Positions 11,516 to 24,548 of a stretch of DNA of 64,000 nucleotides are shown here, piece after piece. Below the pieces are notes generated by a model. The model was given only the letters and a program-made list of their open reading frames with translations. It was not told the DNA's origin and ran no database searches. Source of the stretch: Hysterangium stoloniferum (Eukaryota; Basidiomycota; Agaricomycetes; Hysterangiales; Hysterangiaceae); contig WHVD01000149.1 in NCBI GenBank assembly GCA_015178975.1, positions 1 to 64,000 on the forward strand, written 5' to 3'. How positions within the stretch are numbered: the first letter of the stretch is position 1; each line of letters opens with the position of its first letter. The position numbers and the translations under genes were made by a program.

Positions 11516-13132
11516 ACCAAAGACTTAACAGATGCAAAGCACTAGAAGTGCAGAGCTCAGACATGGACATGAACAAAGTTTTACCACAGTTAACTATGGA
11601 ACCACAGTGGTACACAACATGTAGCCAATGTGCCAAGTCATTAAATCTAACATGTACACCATCTCAAATCAAGACAATAGGAGTATGCGGGATGATCCAG
11701 TCAAGTCGGCTGAGGAGCCCGAAAAACCGTGTGAATGTGCTTGAACGGAACATCAAGAGAACCGTCTCGGGTAAGAAATACCACTGGATTGGTAGATACT
11801 CTATACAGTGCCCACGCATTACTCTTATTCTTTCGTTTCCGCAATTGTCTATTTATATATATAGCTTGTTTTAGTTCCCCTAGAATAACAAAATCGTATC
11901 CTTGATGAGTCGGTTGGCACACGAATGTATCAGTGCTTTTGTAGGCTAAATGGGAACCATAAGAGTAATATAAACGGCAACAAAGAGAGCACAGCCATAC
12001 TTTCCTAATGGACACGCCCTGGCTTTCTCACTAAAATTACAATAGCCTACCAGACCCCCAAGCCATCTTAGTCAACTGCAATTCAGGTCCCCCGGATACA
12101 ACGTGATTATAGGTATGGGGGTCCATAAACATCGCCACAAACTCATGCATTCGTAGTGCTCAATCGATGAACAGTGGCATCTCGTAGCCCCAATTCCGAA
12201 AAAACGGCCGAAGCGCCAGTCTCAGGCTGTGCCTTCCTAAGAAGCTGAGTTCAGGCAATGATTGGGTTGGGCATCGTGGGCTCTGGTCGGATGCCACTTT
12301 ACCTGACATGCTACATACACGTGTTCATATATACATTCATTAGTCTACAACAAGTGCCATTTGACGCACTTTGGCACCATGTCGTCAAATCATACGGCAA
12401 TGCCTCAATTTGGCGTGCCCGGTGTGTGAACGGATCCAGAGCTTCGGAACCATTGGAAAGATGGAGATGATCGATGCCTGCATAAAAAAACAATTAACTG
12501 GAATGAAATAGAGAAAGTCTACCCATTATTAATACTATGAGGTATTGACAACGCAGCCGACAACTACCGAAATGAACAGAAGATTTGAAAATCGACTGGA
12601 ATCTGCAACTTCAGGTTTAAAACCGTCTCTGTTTATAGTATACATTTTCCATCCCAACACAACGTCAGTAGCACAATAAAAGCAACATCGCGGTTTACCG
12701 TGCTTTTATTGTCTTTTAATTACCGTAAGAAAGCCGGAGTAGGCCATATCACTGGGTCTGAATCAAAAGTGCGAGGCACCCCTGTGCGATTGGCACCAGG
12801 TATTTCGAAAAAATCGTTTTTTTTTCCCTTTTTGTTTTGGGTCTTTGTCTGCCATTCTTCTCCTGATTCTCTCCATTTCATCAATGTTCTTGTCTCCACT
12901 GGCGCCTCGCCCGTTCACTTGTTATGTGCACGTCGCTGAAGTCGAAGGGCCCATGGTCCTCCCACCACAATTGCATGTCGATGGCATGTAAAAGGCGAAC
13001 CTTCTTCCCGTTTTAGGCTGCTTATTTTAACGGCGTAATAGAGTTTTTTTGAGCCCATAGCTAAATTTGGGCCATGGGAAAGTGGACTTGTTGTGACGAA
13101 CGCCACCACACAAACGCTGTGCATGTGTGGAT
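11516..13132. other. Intergenic, no gene recognised
   Basis: Only short open frames with no recognisable protein signal. A T-rich stretch with a TTTTTTTTTCCC run lies at about 12805-12835. Confidence 0.5.
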
Positions 13133-13135
13133 GGA

Positions 13136-13144
13136 TATATAAAG
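13136..13144 (+). promoter_or_regulatory. TATA-like box upstream of the BCS1-like gene
   Basis: TATATAAAG lies about 157 bp before the chosen ATG at 13301, a plausible core promoter position. Inferred from position and sequence only. Confidence 0.35.
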
Positions 13145-13300
13145 GAGCTCGTGCTTGTTTTTCTCTGCACCGCGGCCCCCCACGACGCAGCTCCCACACC
13201 TTCATCCGCCTCGCTGTCAATCACCACCAGTCAATCCTGGTCAGCTGCACCTGAAGCCGTCCGTGGTTGTTCTCGCCCAATCACCACCGCCCAAGTCACA

Positions 13301-15375
13301 ATGTTGCTCTTTGACTTATTTGCAAACATGAAGGATCTGTTGATGATGATGCTCGTCGGTATGATCCTCGAGGCCTCTCGGCGCATGTGGCAGTATCAAT
13401 GGACCTCCTTTTGGCATTCACGGAACACCGTCATACACTTAAACCATCCCGATGACACCTACTGTACGTCCATATCGCACACTGACAACGCCGTCCGCGA
13501 TGTTAATCCATCCTCCCACAGCATGGGCAGTAGTGTGGCTCTCTAAGAACTGCCGCTTCGGTATGTGCCTCGGAATGAACTTTTCGCCACCTATATAAGC
13601 TGACAACTACCTCTTTTTACGGACATACAGGCAAACGTGGCGCTATCGAAGTCAGTACCTCTTCGTGGGGCGCTCAATGGGCGGAAAAAGTCATCCTCCC
13701 TGGGGAAAAGGGGGACTCCGGAGAGGGCCGCCGACTACGTTTATTGCCGGCATATGGCAAGTGCCCTTTCTATTTAGCATGACATTGGCGCCGACCTCAT
13801 TATTTCTGACATTTCTCAAGACACCGAATCGAAATTCGTGTTTGAAGGCGTACGTGCCTCTGTATTTCGGGAACAGGGACCGCGTGATACGTCATCCAAC
13901 GATAATAATAAAGAAAGATTCATCTTTAGGTAACTTTTCATCTTGGCTGATACTATCGACCCATCATGTTGAATGACTCGTTGTTCCTTGATCGCGACAT
14001 GAAAAGTTTCCAAACCCAAGATGACGGCATTACACTACGGTTTATTCGAGCAATAAGGGAGAGTTACTTGAAGGACGGCGAGGATGTGACGCGTGTCTTT
14101 AGAACCTCCAAGTGAGTGATCCTTGCGCTGTCTTAGTAAAAAGCGGAATATCGTCTGACATTCACGTTTACTAGGTATGGCTGCACTCAGTGGGAGCTCT
14201 CAACACGGCAACCGAAGCGTCCCTTACACTCGGTTGTTCTAAACGAGACGGTGACTGAGGCGTGCACTTTTATTCAACAGAGACTAATAATTCTGTGCAG
14301 CACAAGAAAACGATCATTGACGACATGGAAAGCTTTCTTAATAGCGACGACTGGTACACTAAGAGAGGTGAGTCTACGATTCTTCTACGACGATTCTCTG
14401 TTTACCTCCATCTCACAAGGCATACCATACCGCCGAGGATATCTTTTGGTATGTCAATTGTGATTTGTTTGACGTAACACACCCCTACTCACACGGTTTT
14501 GAAAGCACGGGGTCCCGGGATCAGGGAAGACAACGCTGATTCAGAGCCTGGCGGGCAAATTCAATATGGACATCCACGTCTTGTGTCTCTCGTCTTTTGG
14601 GATGGACGACAATTCTCTGCAGGAACTGATGTCGAAACTTCCGAAACGAACGATTCTCTTGATTGAGGACATCGACGTTGCCCTCCGTTCTTCGGCGACT
14701 AAGCGAGAGGGCGCTTCAGGTTCCGTACGGGACTATATGATGACCCATGAGGGAGTTACATATGCTGGTCTGCTCAATGCGTTGGACGGTGTGGGTGGAC
14801 CGTCTGGACTTGTCACGTTTGCGACTACCAACCACGTAGAGACCATCGATGCCGCCCTAAGACGTGCTGGACGCATCGACCGTCTCCTCGAATTCACGAA
14901 TGCAACACCCCAGCAGGCCAAGGATCTCTTCCTCAATATCTTCCGGCCCGAGTTTCCGAGTTCCAGCTCGCAGGAGGAAGACGTGAAGACGGTTCAGAAG
15001 AATCCGATTGACCTTGACAACCTTGCAGAGGCGTTCTCGAAGGCCGTCGCAGAGCAGGGGTGCATCCATTCCATGGCGAGCCTACAGAACCATCTTATAC
15101 AGTTCAAAGATAGGCCTGAGGATACCAAAAATGCTGGGCTTCCCGAGCCTGATCGCAAGTGTGCGGTGACCAAGACGAGCGAGCCTGAACCGAATAACTC
15201 CCCCGAAAGTCCTGCATTAGCGGAGCCCAAGCCTGTTAACGGAGTTGCTGTTGGACGTGCTGATTCCACCGAAACTGCTCAATTAACGGAACCCAAGCCT
15301 GTTACTGCAGCTGCCATTGGACTTACGAGTCTTCGAGTTTCGCACGCAGAGTTGCCCTCAGCCGTAGACATGTAA
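13301..15375 (+). CDS. BCS1-like AAA ATPase (527 aa, nine exons)
   Basis: Exons 13301-13463, 13522-13560, 13631-13756, 13821-13929, 14007-14111, 14175-14250, 14301-14367, 14420-14448 and 14506-15375 sum to 528 codons including the stop. The family translocates or assembles membrane proteins; yeast Bcs1 inserts the Rieske protein in the mitochondrial inner membrane. Fungal genomes carry many paralogues of unknown job, so the substrate is open. An N-terminal hydrophobic helix (about residues 8-24) is followed by the DDTYSWAVVWLS part of the BCS1 N-domain. Then come Walker A GVPGSGKT, Walker B ILLIEDID, sensor TTNH, the RAGRIDRLLEF arginine-finger region, and the SMASLQ lid helix. The tail is low-complexity, with two AEPKPV-type repeats. 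Intron 3 (13757-13820) uses a GC donor (GCAAGT). The N-terminal exons are less certain than 14007 onward. Confidence 0.85.
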
Positions 15376-16911
15376 TTAGATTATTTATATGTGGATCTTC
15401 GCACGTGTACATGCATGACCCGTCGTGAATGGGACTATTGTCCCTTGATCCCTCTATAGCTAGTTACCGGCGGCGATGAGCCATTACCCACTATATGCTG
15501 TGCCTGTCGCTTGATCTGAGTTCATTAGTGTTATGCAGGCTTTCCCGATTGACGTTGTGATCCATCGATGCTCTGATCGATATTGATCACTGATAGACGA
15601 CGGTGTGCTTTCTCGGCAGGCGCGGACGAGAGCTCATCAGTGCCACTCATCGCTCTTTAATGTAATTGTCAATGGCACTACTTGCCGCGTCGTGAATTGC
15701 GAAGCTGCTCCGCCGACGATGTACGTGCACCAGTGTGGACACAATCTGACACCATCGAGGACACGACGAGCTGGTTGCCCACACCCCATATTGACGATCG
15801 GGACTAGAACTCGAAAGTGAAAAAAAAACCCCTGGAACGATCTGTCTCCTTGGCTATAACTATACATCGCCAACGGACGGACGGCTTCTCAAGTTAATCT
15901 TGGGACAGTAGTCGTCCCGCCCGCGAGCGTGCTATACTATATTCCCGGTTGCAGGGAGCGATTTCGCCCGAAATCAATAGCAGAACCCCCCCCTTGTCCG
16001 ACCGACCCTGCGGCGTCTTTCGTCCGTCGCGAGCGGAGGCGTCAAATAGGGATATTATTATGTAAGAACGTAGACCCATGCAAGGCCTGCTGCAGAGAGA
16101 AAGAAAAAAAAAAGAGTTATATGATACTGAGCGGGCTTCGCACGTCTTGAACACACTTCCGCTCCCAGTTTGGATATGTGATCCATATCGATCCGCGGAA
16201 CGAACATGTCAGGACCGGCGGCAACCTTGAAAGCGGCATCGATGTTCTCCGGTCCCTTCTTAAAAATAAGTTCTCTGGGCCTTGTTTGCCCCTGCCCCAC
16301 CGCGGTCCTTAATAATCATGTTGCGCGCCAAATATGCCACCGAGCCAATATTGCTCGGAGACAACGCTCGCCCGATCTCTTCACATCAGGTTCAGCAGTC
16401 AGGCATCAACTTAGGACTCATGTCACGACGCGGCTGGCGGGGAGGGAACGCTAGTAGACTCTCAGACACAAGTCTACATTTCTCCATTTTTTACTATCTA
16501 GGAAGTACAAGTGTCCATTACATGTGCGCGGTGTCAAGCACTATATGTCATTGAGAATGCGAATTTGACAGAGAAGCCGCGAACACTCGATGGGGTATAG
16601 AGTTCAGAGCCAAGCGAAGCAAAACGATATCAACTGCAAAGGGGGGAGACAGAGAGGGGGTGGGTGTGGTGCTGCCAGTTATTGGTTGGTATATGTCACG
16701 TTGAGCCCTATCAGAGAAACTTGGAATATTCGGAGGAACAGTGGGGTAGTAGTAGCACACAATCATTCAAAACTATGAAAATGATAACGGTATCCCAGAT
16801 TGTTTTTGGAGGGGGGACCTGTGTGAAATAAATAAACAAACATCAGTTTCGTATAGCCAAGGAAAATCGAGAACGAGCGTATCACTGACGCGTCCAACGG
16901 TCCCCTTTTCT
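15376..16911. other. Intergenic, no gene recognised
   Basis: No coding signal I can support on either strand. Short homopurine runs occur at about 16100 and 16640. Confidence 0.45.
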
Positions 16912-17299
16912 CTATACATGGCACAGCGCCTTCATGACCGGCACCGAGTCCAGGTCCAGTATTGGCGGTCGCAGCTCCTGCAGCCATGCGCACGCACATC
17001 TCAGTTACAACTCCGCAGAACGCGCGCGCCCACGGGGCGCGGCGGCGGCACGAAGAGCTCACCTCCGTCTCAGTGGTCACGACCTTGGTGACCAGAATCA
17101 TGATCGGCTCCGTTTCGGACTGGCCCGTCGGGTGCAGACATGCGTCCTCTGCCTGCGCCTGGCTGTGTCGCACGAAGATGCACACGATGACTGCGAGGTA
17201 GAAGATGTTCTGCACGACCAAGGCGTTGATGAAGTCCTGGCGCGTGAAGGATGTTTGCTCAAGGAACGTCGTGAGGAACGAGAGTGCGGGTAATCCTGC
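16912..17299 (-). pseudogene. C-terminal part of a fungal membrane protein (two exons), upstream part not found
   Basis: Two minus-strand exons fit together: 17299-17063 and 16977-16912. They are joined by a GT-AG intron whose donor is GTGAGC and whose acceptor is CTGCAG, and end at a TAG at 16914-16912. The first exon encodes a short helix and one clear membrane span (about 20 hydrophobic residues around ALVVQNIFYLAVIVCIFV) followed by a polar loop. The second encodes a short tail. This resembles the end of the multi-span hypothetical membrane proteins common in basidiomycetes. A good splice acceptor at 17300 suggests more exons upstream, but I could not extend the reading. It may be a fragment. 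Confidence 0.35.
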
Positions 17300-19159
17300 C
17301 TGGAGAACTGGGAATGAGAGTCTGCATGACGAGCTTATGAGGCACGCACCATTCTTCGACTGAGTCTGCCTTTACAACTGCTTGGTGGGGGGGGGGGCTA
17401 TTGGTTGCCAAGCTAGAACTAAGAGAAACAACAAGTGGTCGTAGCCGCGGCCGTAGCAGGTATGAAGGGAGGTGGGAGCAACAACGAAAAAGAAAGCGGC
17501 ACTACGAGTATAAGTATGTATCGCGGTCGGTGGAGGAGTGAGTTGAGACCTTATAATGAGCGCTCGGGAACGGGTGCAGATTGATTCGTTGACGCGCACA
17601 CGCCCACTTGTATAATATTTGCGTAGCCGTGTGAAGAAGCTTACACCGAATCATTAATATTGATGTATTAAGTAAGATGGGTTCATGTCCAGCGGGGCAA
17701 CGACGGGTCCCCAAGCCATCGCTCTATATAATTCACACAGTACGCTCATAAAAATAAATCGTCGAGTTGGGTTACCAGATCCTAGTACTTAATTTCCGTG
17801 TCTAACTTACCTTTGACCAGGAATCTCCACCAGGATCTAGGCTACCAGTCGCGTAGACAAGTAGCTCGCGGACTGCTTATTTATATCGAAGCCATATTCG
17901 CTCCATTCCGAGGTGCATGTGCGCAATTTTATTTCTTAGTGTTAATAAGACTTCTTTGCTGATAGGTTCGGTGAATCTATAGAATAAAAATTAGCCGTCA
18001 TATAGTAATAAGCGGAGACACTACGAGCGTACATACTTGTGCGCTCCGCAGCCCTCACTTTTTTTGACCGTGGGCACATGAGAATGTTGCTTGACAACCC
18101 TGTTCAGCTCACCTGACGGGACCGTCTAGAAAGCATCTCACCAGCACGTCATGGATCAAGCGTAGGGCAGCTAGCGATCCATGGCTAACTCAATTGGGCA
18201 GTTCGAACTGGACGTGGCCGGGATCGCAACTTAGATCCTGAGCTGATAAGATCCACCCAACCCACCATCGATCGATGGGCACTGACAGTTCCACACAGTT
18301 GTGAGCGGACTAGAAGACTGCGTCCATTAAAGGATCAGGGCAACACTATGAGCATAGATCGGGCAGGGCGTGCGAAATGGAAGAGTCGGCTTTAATAAAA
18401 TGTAAAATGTCGTTAAAAAACCGACACTATATCTCCAAGGCTCCTCATCGGAAACCCAGAAGTCACCAGAAGTCGTTACACTCGCGATGTCACCCTAAAC
18501 GACAGAAGGATATCTGGTCCTATTCTACTTTCGCCAATCCTGTCAGTATCGTCAAGGGACTGTTCCAATCAACGCCAAATTGCATTCTAAGTAGGTGAAT
18601 CCACATCAAGGAAGGATCGGGCGCAAGTTGTGATCACCGTCACCTGATTAAAGAGAACCACGTGATTGATCGCGTCTTGGAATCACGTGATAACAGTCCT
18701 AAGCCTTGATCCAATTTGATCCATACCCAAGAACCTCGAGCGGGGGAGCGGGGGAGTGTACACGCAGAGATAAATTGTGCTGATTCAGTCAGGTAAGATT
18801 AATCCTAGCGCAAATAGAATATTTAAGCGCCATTAGAATACAAGTATTGTTCAGGTGAAACACTTTGTACGCTTTCAATCTCAGAACTACATCGGAACCG
18901 ATGGCAGGATACACAATTAAACGAACCACTTGCTGTGGCTCTTGAGTCGTGGCGTGTGGATCCACCGAAGCCCAATACGAAAGGGCAGTACTTCTGTCCG
19001 ATCCATGGTCCCCAATAGCCTGCCGTATGTGGAACGATGTGGCATTTGTATTGAATATGTATACTGTCCCCTAAACCTGCTGAAATATTAGCGAAAAGAT
19101 AGGATTCTCTCAGAATAAAGTTTTCCAAGGCTGAAATGGACTCACACACGACACTAGCC
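17300..19159. other. Intergenic; one uncharacterised minus ORF at its right end
   Basis: Mostly without coding signal. A 108-codon minus-strand reading at 19149-18823 starts 10 bp after the Elp6 stop. It has no domain I recognise and may be downstream transcript or chance. A polyG run lies at 17387-17396. Confidence 0.35.
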
Positions 19160-20173
19160 TCACAAGATACCAGCGCTCATCCCCTTCTGGAAAAATACAG
19201 CCCCAGAACCATCCAAGCGATAATGAACTGCTGTCCCTCGGCCCATTTTACCCCCCGCACCATCATCATCATCCCCACCACTGCCGATACCAAGCCCCCC
19301 ACGGTGCACAGCAACCTCACCGCTAATAGCGCCGCTTCGCCCGCTAGCCAGCGGCCGAACCTCGACATGCCTATGCGAGCACTCAATCAACGCCCGCAAG
19401 ACATCAGACCCAAACGGCATAGCCTCCGCATGTTGGCGCGCAGCGGCGGCCGCGTGCGCGCGGATAATCAGTCCCGCAGCACGGCGGCGGCACAGGGCAC
19501 GCAGGGCACGGATGAACCGCGCAACGGCCGCGTCCGCGACACCGATGGACGAGAGGAGCGTGATGTCGTCGATGATCACAACCGGCGCGGGGCGCGGGGG
19601 CTCCGTCTCGGCCGCGCTGCTGCCGCCGACGGGGGGCAAGGCGCGCTGTATCACATCGTACAGGCCCCGCAGCGTCGGCGCAGCGTCGCCCCCGTCGCGC
19701 GAGAACAGCGGGGGACACCGCGTGCACCCAGCTTCGCCCCCAACTTCGCCTCCGCCCCCGCCCCCGCCCTGCCCTGCGTACGCCGATATCGCGAGCCCAT
19801 CCACGAACGCCAACGACCCCGCCTCCAGATGCCGCGCGAGGCTGACGCCGGACCTGGCCGCAATCGCGCGCCAGTGCGCCAGCCCGCGCGCGAGAGAAAC
19901 AAGCACCACCGCGGCACCCCGCCCTTGGGGCTGCTGCCTACGGGGGTGTTCGTCCGCGCCATCGGCGCGGCGCGCAGCAGGCGTCCATGGGCGCAGGCCC
20001 AAGTGGAGTGCGCGGTGCAGGACAAACTCGGCGGAGGCGGCCAGGTGGTCTGTGATGAGCAGCATCTCGCCTTTGGGGGGCAGCAAGGCGCGGCTGGCGC
20101 CATGGTGCAGATTGGGGACTAATGCTGATGCGTCGGCCATTTTCATTGACACTTTTTCGCTTTCCTCAGACAC
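19160..20173 (-). CDS. ELP6: Elongator complex protein 6
   Basis: A single-exon gene of 337 codons. Elp6 forms a ring with Elp4 and Elp5, all RecA-like folds without an active nucleotide site. The ring binds tRNA in the Elongator complex, which modifies wobble uridines. The N-terminus has the family pattern LLITDHLAASAEFVLH, then VVLVSLARGLAHW, and LAFVDGL near residue 125. VVIIDDITLL stands at the Walker-B-like strand. The C-terminus ends with the typical YRLDGSGAVFFQKG. A Gly-rich loop (about residues 135-145) and a Gly/Asp-rich loop near residue 300 are low-complexity insertions. The coding strand is very GC-rich at third positions, which creates long spurious ORFs on the opposite strand. 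Confidence 0.8.
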   Translation of the reverse strand: MSEESEKVSMKMADASALVPNLHHGASRALLPPKGEMLLITDHLAASAEFVLHRALHLGLRPWTPAARRADGADEHPRRQQPQGRGAAVVLVSLARGLAHWRAIAARSGVSLARHLEAGSLAFVDGLAISAYAGQGGGGGGGEVGGEAGCTRCPPLFSRDGGDAAPTLRGLYDVIQRALPPVGGSSAAETEPPRPAPVVIIDDITLLSSIGVADAAVARFIRALRALCRRRAAGLIIRAHAAAAARQHAEAMPFGSDVLRALIECSHRHVEVRPLASGRSGAISGEVAVHRGGLGIGSGGDDDDGAGGKMGRGTAVHYRLDGSGAVFFQKGMSAGIL

Positions 20174-21923
20174 AACAAAATACCGTCGATCGATCGCCTT
20201 GGAGTTCGCTCGTACCCAGCCTCGTCGGTGTAGCAGACGTGTGTTATCAGACGGCTGGAGTCCGAATCACTAGGCCGCGCGTCGCGGCAGTCCGGAAACT
20301 ACGGGAGTTTTATTTAGAGCGTACTTGGAGCGACGCTTAGCGCCATAGACTCGGGACGCGCCAAATAATCATTTTTGGGGTCGCGTGTTGAATAAGCACT
20401 AAGTCCCATTACTTTCTCGACGCATCTAATTGACTGCACTGGGAGCTCTGATCTGGTATCCTGATGCTTCTCTGATACATCTCCATTGATTGGGTTAGAT
20501 CTCCTTTTATTAAGAACTCACAACCCGTTGTGTTGCCCGACGCAGTAGGGACCACCCGACATTTTCAAATTGTGAGACCCTAGATACACTAGCCCCATTG
20601 CATCGTGCCCACCTGGTCATGTGCGCGATATCGAATTCACATCGTTATCGTTAAACAAATGATAGACACATGGATACATCGCGGTATAGACATGGGTCAG
20701 GCTATTTTTGATCCAAACTACCCACCATCATCACTTTAACGTGTATCAATAGCACCATCCTCTTCACCATCGATAGCACCCTTTTATGCATCAAAATTAT
20801 ATTGCATCAACTGATGCCTTCCAATGTATGCATTTCTTATATTGCAAACACATACCTGAGTTTTAACAACCTATTATAGCTCAGATAGCTTTCAAACTAT
20901 TTTATAAACCACCAATGGATGTCTGTCTGAGGCTTCACACCAGATCCAGAAGTTTATTTCTTTGATCATGTAAATATGCTTTGAGACTCATTATAATCCG
21001 AATTTTTTTGCTATCTGATAAAGCAGCGACATATATGCAGGAAAGTATTTTTGGAAATATCATATTCATGTTCCCCTTGTGGCGAAACCAGGTAGGTTTT
21101 CGAACGCAGGTCTCAACTGCGCATCTCATACGGTGCAAAAGACCTAGTCACCGCTAGGCAGCGGCCAAATTGGCCGCGAAAAAAAAAGTGAGCAGCACAT
21201 GGCCCCGGAAGGACTATGCTCCAGCCTCCAATGTGAACACTCGATACAAATTTTTTGCCCGTCTGGTGACATCTGTGTAGGTATGTAGTATTAAATATTT
21301 AAAACAAAAAGGAAATACCGTATTGTGAATTTGACGTGTTTCAAGTGTAAAAATATAGTTAGCAAAAGCTGCGAATGCGCAGTTCTATCAGCAGACCTGC
21401 GCAGTTTCATTGACAGGTTTGTGCAGTTTCAAGCCGACCACTGTGCGTAAGTGCGACAAAAGTCGAAACGAGTATGACTTTTGAGCCCGGCAGGGAGCCA
21501 AAATGGAGCAGCACGTGCTAACGGGGGCTCCAAGGATAAATGCATACATAACCGTAATGCAACAGAATTGAGAAGGACTTCTCCCGGTCTCCGCCGAGCC
21601 TCCTTATAGTATCCTGGACCACGCATTTCGAGCCGCCAATAGGGGCTCGAGATATTGACCTCTGCCGAATGACAACGCGTATGTGCATATCTGGAATAGC
21701 TAAGACACGGGCTGTCGAGGCAAGCGTAGGCTTGTGAGTCGAGTCGGCAGACCGTGCATCACGCAGATGACAAATATAGATGACACATAACCGAGAAACA
21801 CGGTGTACGAATAATAATATTCCGCCCCCCTGAGCGCACTGTCCCACGATCAAAAATGCTTCAAAAAGTGCAGTGAGATCCACATTCATCGCCGTGGTCG
21901 GTTTTTCTCGCTCGCATCTCACA
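20174..21923. other. Intergenic, no gene recognised
   Basis: AT-rich from about 20640 to 21360 with only short random frames. The last 200 bp before 21924 would include the promoter of the MFS gene, but no motif stands out. Confidence 0.45.
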
Positions 21924-24548
21924 ATGGACACGCTCTCTGAGACCCAGGCAAAAAGTAACGAACACGACACCAACTCATGCGCTGGCACCACGTCGAAAGA
22001 GACGACCAACGACCCTGTCGATGACATGACCAAAGACCATCTAGAGGGATGGGCTCTTTTTGTTGTTATGACCGGCCTTATTTTATGTTTGTTCCTACCA
22101 GCACTCGACCAACTCATTCTCAGTGCGCGTCTATATAGTTACTCTTTCCGATCACCTCTTGCTCACATCATTCTTTAGCCACTGCAATCCCTCGCATCGT
22201 CAGCCAATTTAATGCCTTGTCCGAGGTATGGCACAAGGCTTGCCCTTTGGTGTGAAAATCTGACCTCAACATGACAGATCTCCTGGATTCCAAACGCCTA
22301 TTTCCTCACGATGGCCAGCTTCATGATTGTATGCTACCATTGCATCGCTATTTTTCAACCACTCATTTCACCATGATTTCTTCTAGGTTTATGGTCAATT
22401 GCTCAACCTGGCGCCGATCAAGTATGTCATCGTCGCTGCCATCTTTCTCTTCGAGCTCGGAAGTCTCTTGTGCGGAGTTGCGACTAGTGTAACGTCTTCG
22501 CGTCAATTTTACAAAAGGACCCGCGTTGAAAACCGTATTTCTAGATGAATTTCCTGCTATTCGGTCGAGGCGTTGCTGGGGTCGGTGCGGCAGGTCTATT
22601 TGTCTGCATGTTCTCGGCAATAGCACAGGTTGGCACAACCACCCCGGCCGTTTTCTGTTGCTCAAGTCATATAATTACAGATTGCTCCCCTTGAGAAACG
22701 TGCAAAGCTTATGGGCATGGCTGGGGCCACCTTTGGGCTCAGTTCCGTCATTGGTGTGGCTTAGTGACTGTCGTGGCGTGTCTGTCGTCTCTTATACATT
22801 TTTCACAGGACCGCTCATAGGCGGAGCGTTCACACAACATGTGACGTGGAGGTGGTGTTTTTATGTTGTGAGTCCCAGTGCTGATATTTGTACTTGTGAT
22901 CATGTTCATTAACTAACACACTGCTAGAATTTACCAAGTAGGTTTTGGAGGCAATGAACTACGCTAATATCCCTGCTGACCACGGGCCTGTTTTCTAAAG
23001 TTGGCGGATTTGCAGCTGTATGTATTTTTTCTATCACACTTCGAATTCCCGCCAGTATTCACCATTACAATCGGTATAGCTCGTCATATTCCTCTTCCTC
23101 CCCAATTATCCAGCCCCCCCGAGACCAGAGAATCGTCAGGGTTGGAGGTTTATTCTCAGCGTCGACTATGTCGGTGAGTCTAAGAATTACTGCCATATGC
23201 ATATGCTCAGTGCTGACAATGTACAGGTGCCCTGTTGACCATTGGAGCAACAATCACATTTTTATACCCTCTAGCGGAAGGTGGCAACAAACATCCGTGG
23301 AACAGCGCAACCATTATTGCTGTGAGTGTCCTCATCTTTTAATCAACCACGACCACCTCATGTATGCTATGCTCCAAAAGCTCTTTATTACTTCGGGTGT
23401 CCTTTTGGCTTTGTTCATCGTGTGGTGTAATTACCGGGGCGCCGCGGCGATTCTCCCCCTGCGATTATTCAGAAATAGAAGCATAATCGGGGTGTGTCTG
23501 GCGAACTTTTTCATCTGGATGAGCCTCATGTAAGTTCTCGCACTGTTTAAGCATGGCCGAAAATAAACACGATACTTGCAGGATAGGCTCCGTGTATATT
23601 ACGACCTGGTACCAAGCTGTCAAGGGTAAAGGGCACTCCAACCCTGGTTTCATGAAACACAGACTGACACGCAATTCTCAGGTGACAGTCCAACAAAATC
23701 AGGTGTTGACCTCCTTCCGTTTTCCTTGGTGACGTCAGGCTTCGCCGCCATCACGGGAGTGGTCGTAGGAAAAATTGGTCGTTATTGGCATTTGCTTGTC
23801 CTTATGCCCCTCGTTGGTGGCGCAGGAGCGTATGTATCCCCCCAGCTCGTCGGGTTTTACCGTTTACCCTGATCTTCCGGACATCTAGGGGCTTGGAGTG
23901 GACAATTAACGAAAGCACACCGAAAGCGAAGCTGGTTGGGTATCAGATTCTCTGGGGCGTCAGTGTCGGAACCATATTGCAGCTGCCCACGTTGGCCGTC
24001 CAAGGTGAGCATTCAAATAGTGTTCCTATTTTACCCGACTTAGATCGTCGATCAACCAGCGGAATACCGAGACAGTCTGCTGGACACTCGCTATGCAACC
24101 TCGTTGGCAACCTTCGTCGGTTTTATCGGCCGAATGGTCGGTATTGGTATGGGCAGTGCACTATTCACAAACAAGGTACCGTCGCCTGCGTGCACGCTCA
24201 CGGACCTGTGTCTTCAATTAAATCTCACCCCCTTGCCAGCTTTCCGTGAATTTGAAGAAATTCGCTCCCGATGCACCGTTCGACCTCGTTCTGCGGTCCG
24301 TAGAGGCCATTTACCAACTGCCGCTGGAGCAGCGCGCCCGCGTGATACACGCCTATGTCGTAAGTCCACATGCCCCCTTTCGAACGGACATTTGATCGAC
24401 CAGGGCGCCGTAGCTCTCTTTTCGCTACATCTTTATCTTGGGTGTCCCTGCTGCCGTTCTAACCACGCTTTCCGCGTTCTTAATCCGAGATATCAACTTG
24501 AATGCCGGCAAAAAAGTAACACAGGATGCTGTACCTTCTGAGGTGTAG
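21924..24548 (+). CDS. MFS transporter, DHA2 (14-span drug:H+ antiporter) type, 553 aa, 18 exons
   Basis: Exons: 21924-22122, 22179-22225, 22278-22328, 22387-22488, 22545-22628, 22681-22753, 22809-22867, 22928-22937, 23001-23054, 23114-23173, 23227-23321, 23381-23529, 23582-23625, 23682-23829, 23889-24004, 24060-24175, 24240-24359, 24414-24548. They sum to exactly 554 codons. The family exports small toxic compounds, or moves siderophores or amino acids, using the proton gradient; the substrate is not predictable here. Visible signatures are LDQLIL in span 1, [11 protein letters not shown] in span 2, [14 protein letters not shown], the motif-C region [16 protein letters not shown], and a WYQAVKG loop. 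A hydrophilic N-terminus precedes the first span. Exon 8 is only 10 nt. The start ATG follows a CACA context; an in-frame upstream start is less likely. It has a paralogue at 59306-61941. Confidence 0.88.

Noticed and set aside
19136-20273. Long plus-strand ORFs (328 and 253 codons) opposite Elp6
   Set aside because: They are antisense shadows caused by the very GC-rich codon use of the Elp6 gene. They are full of Arg/Pro/Ala and have no domain, while the minus strand matches Elp6 along its length.
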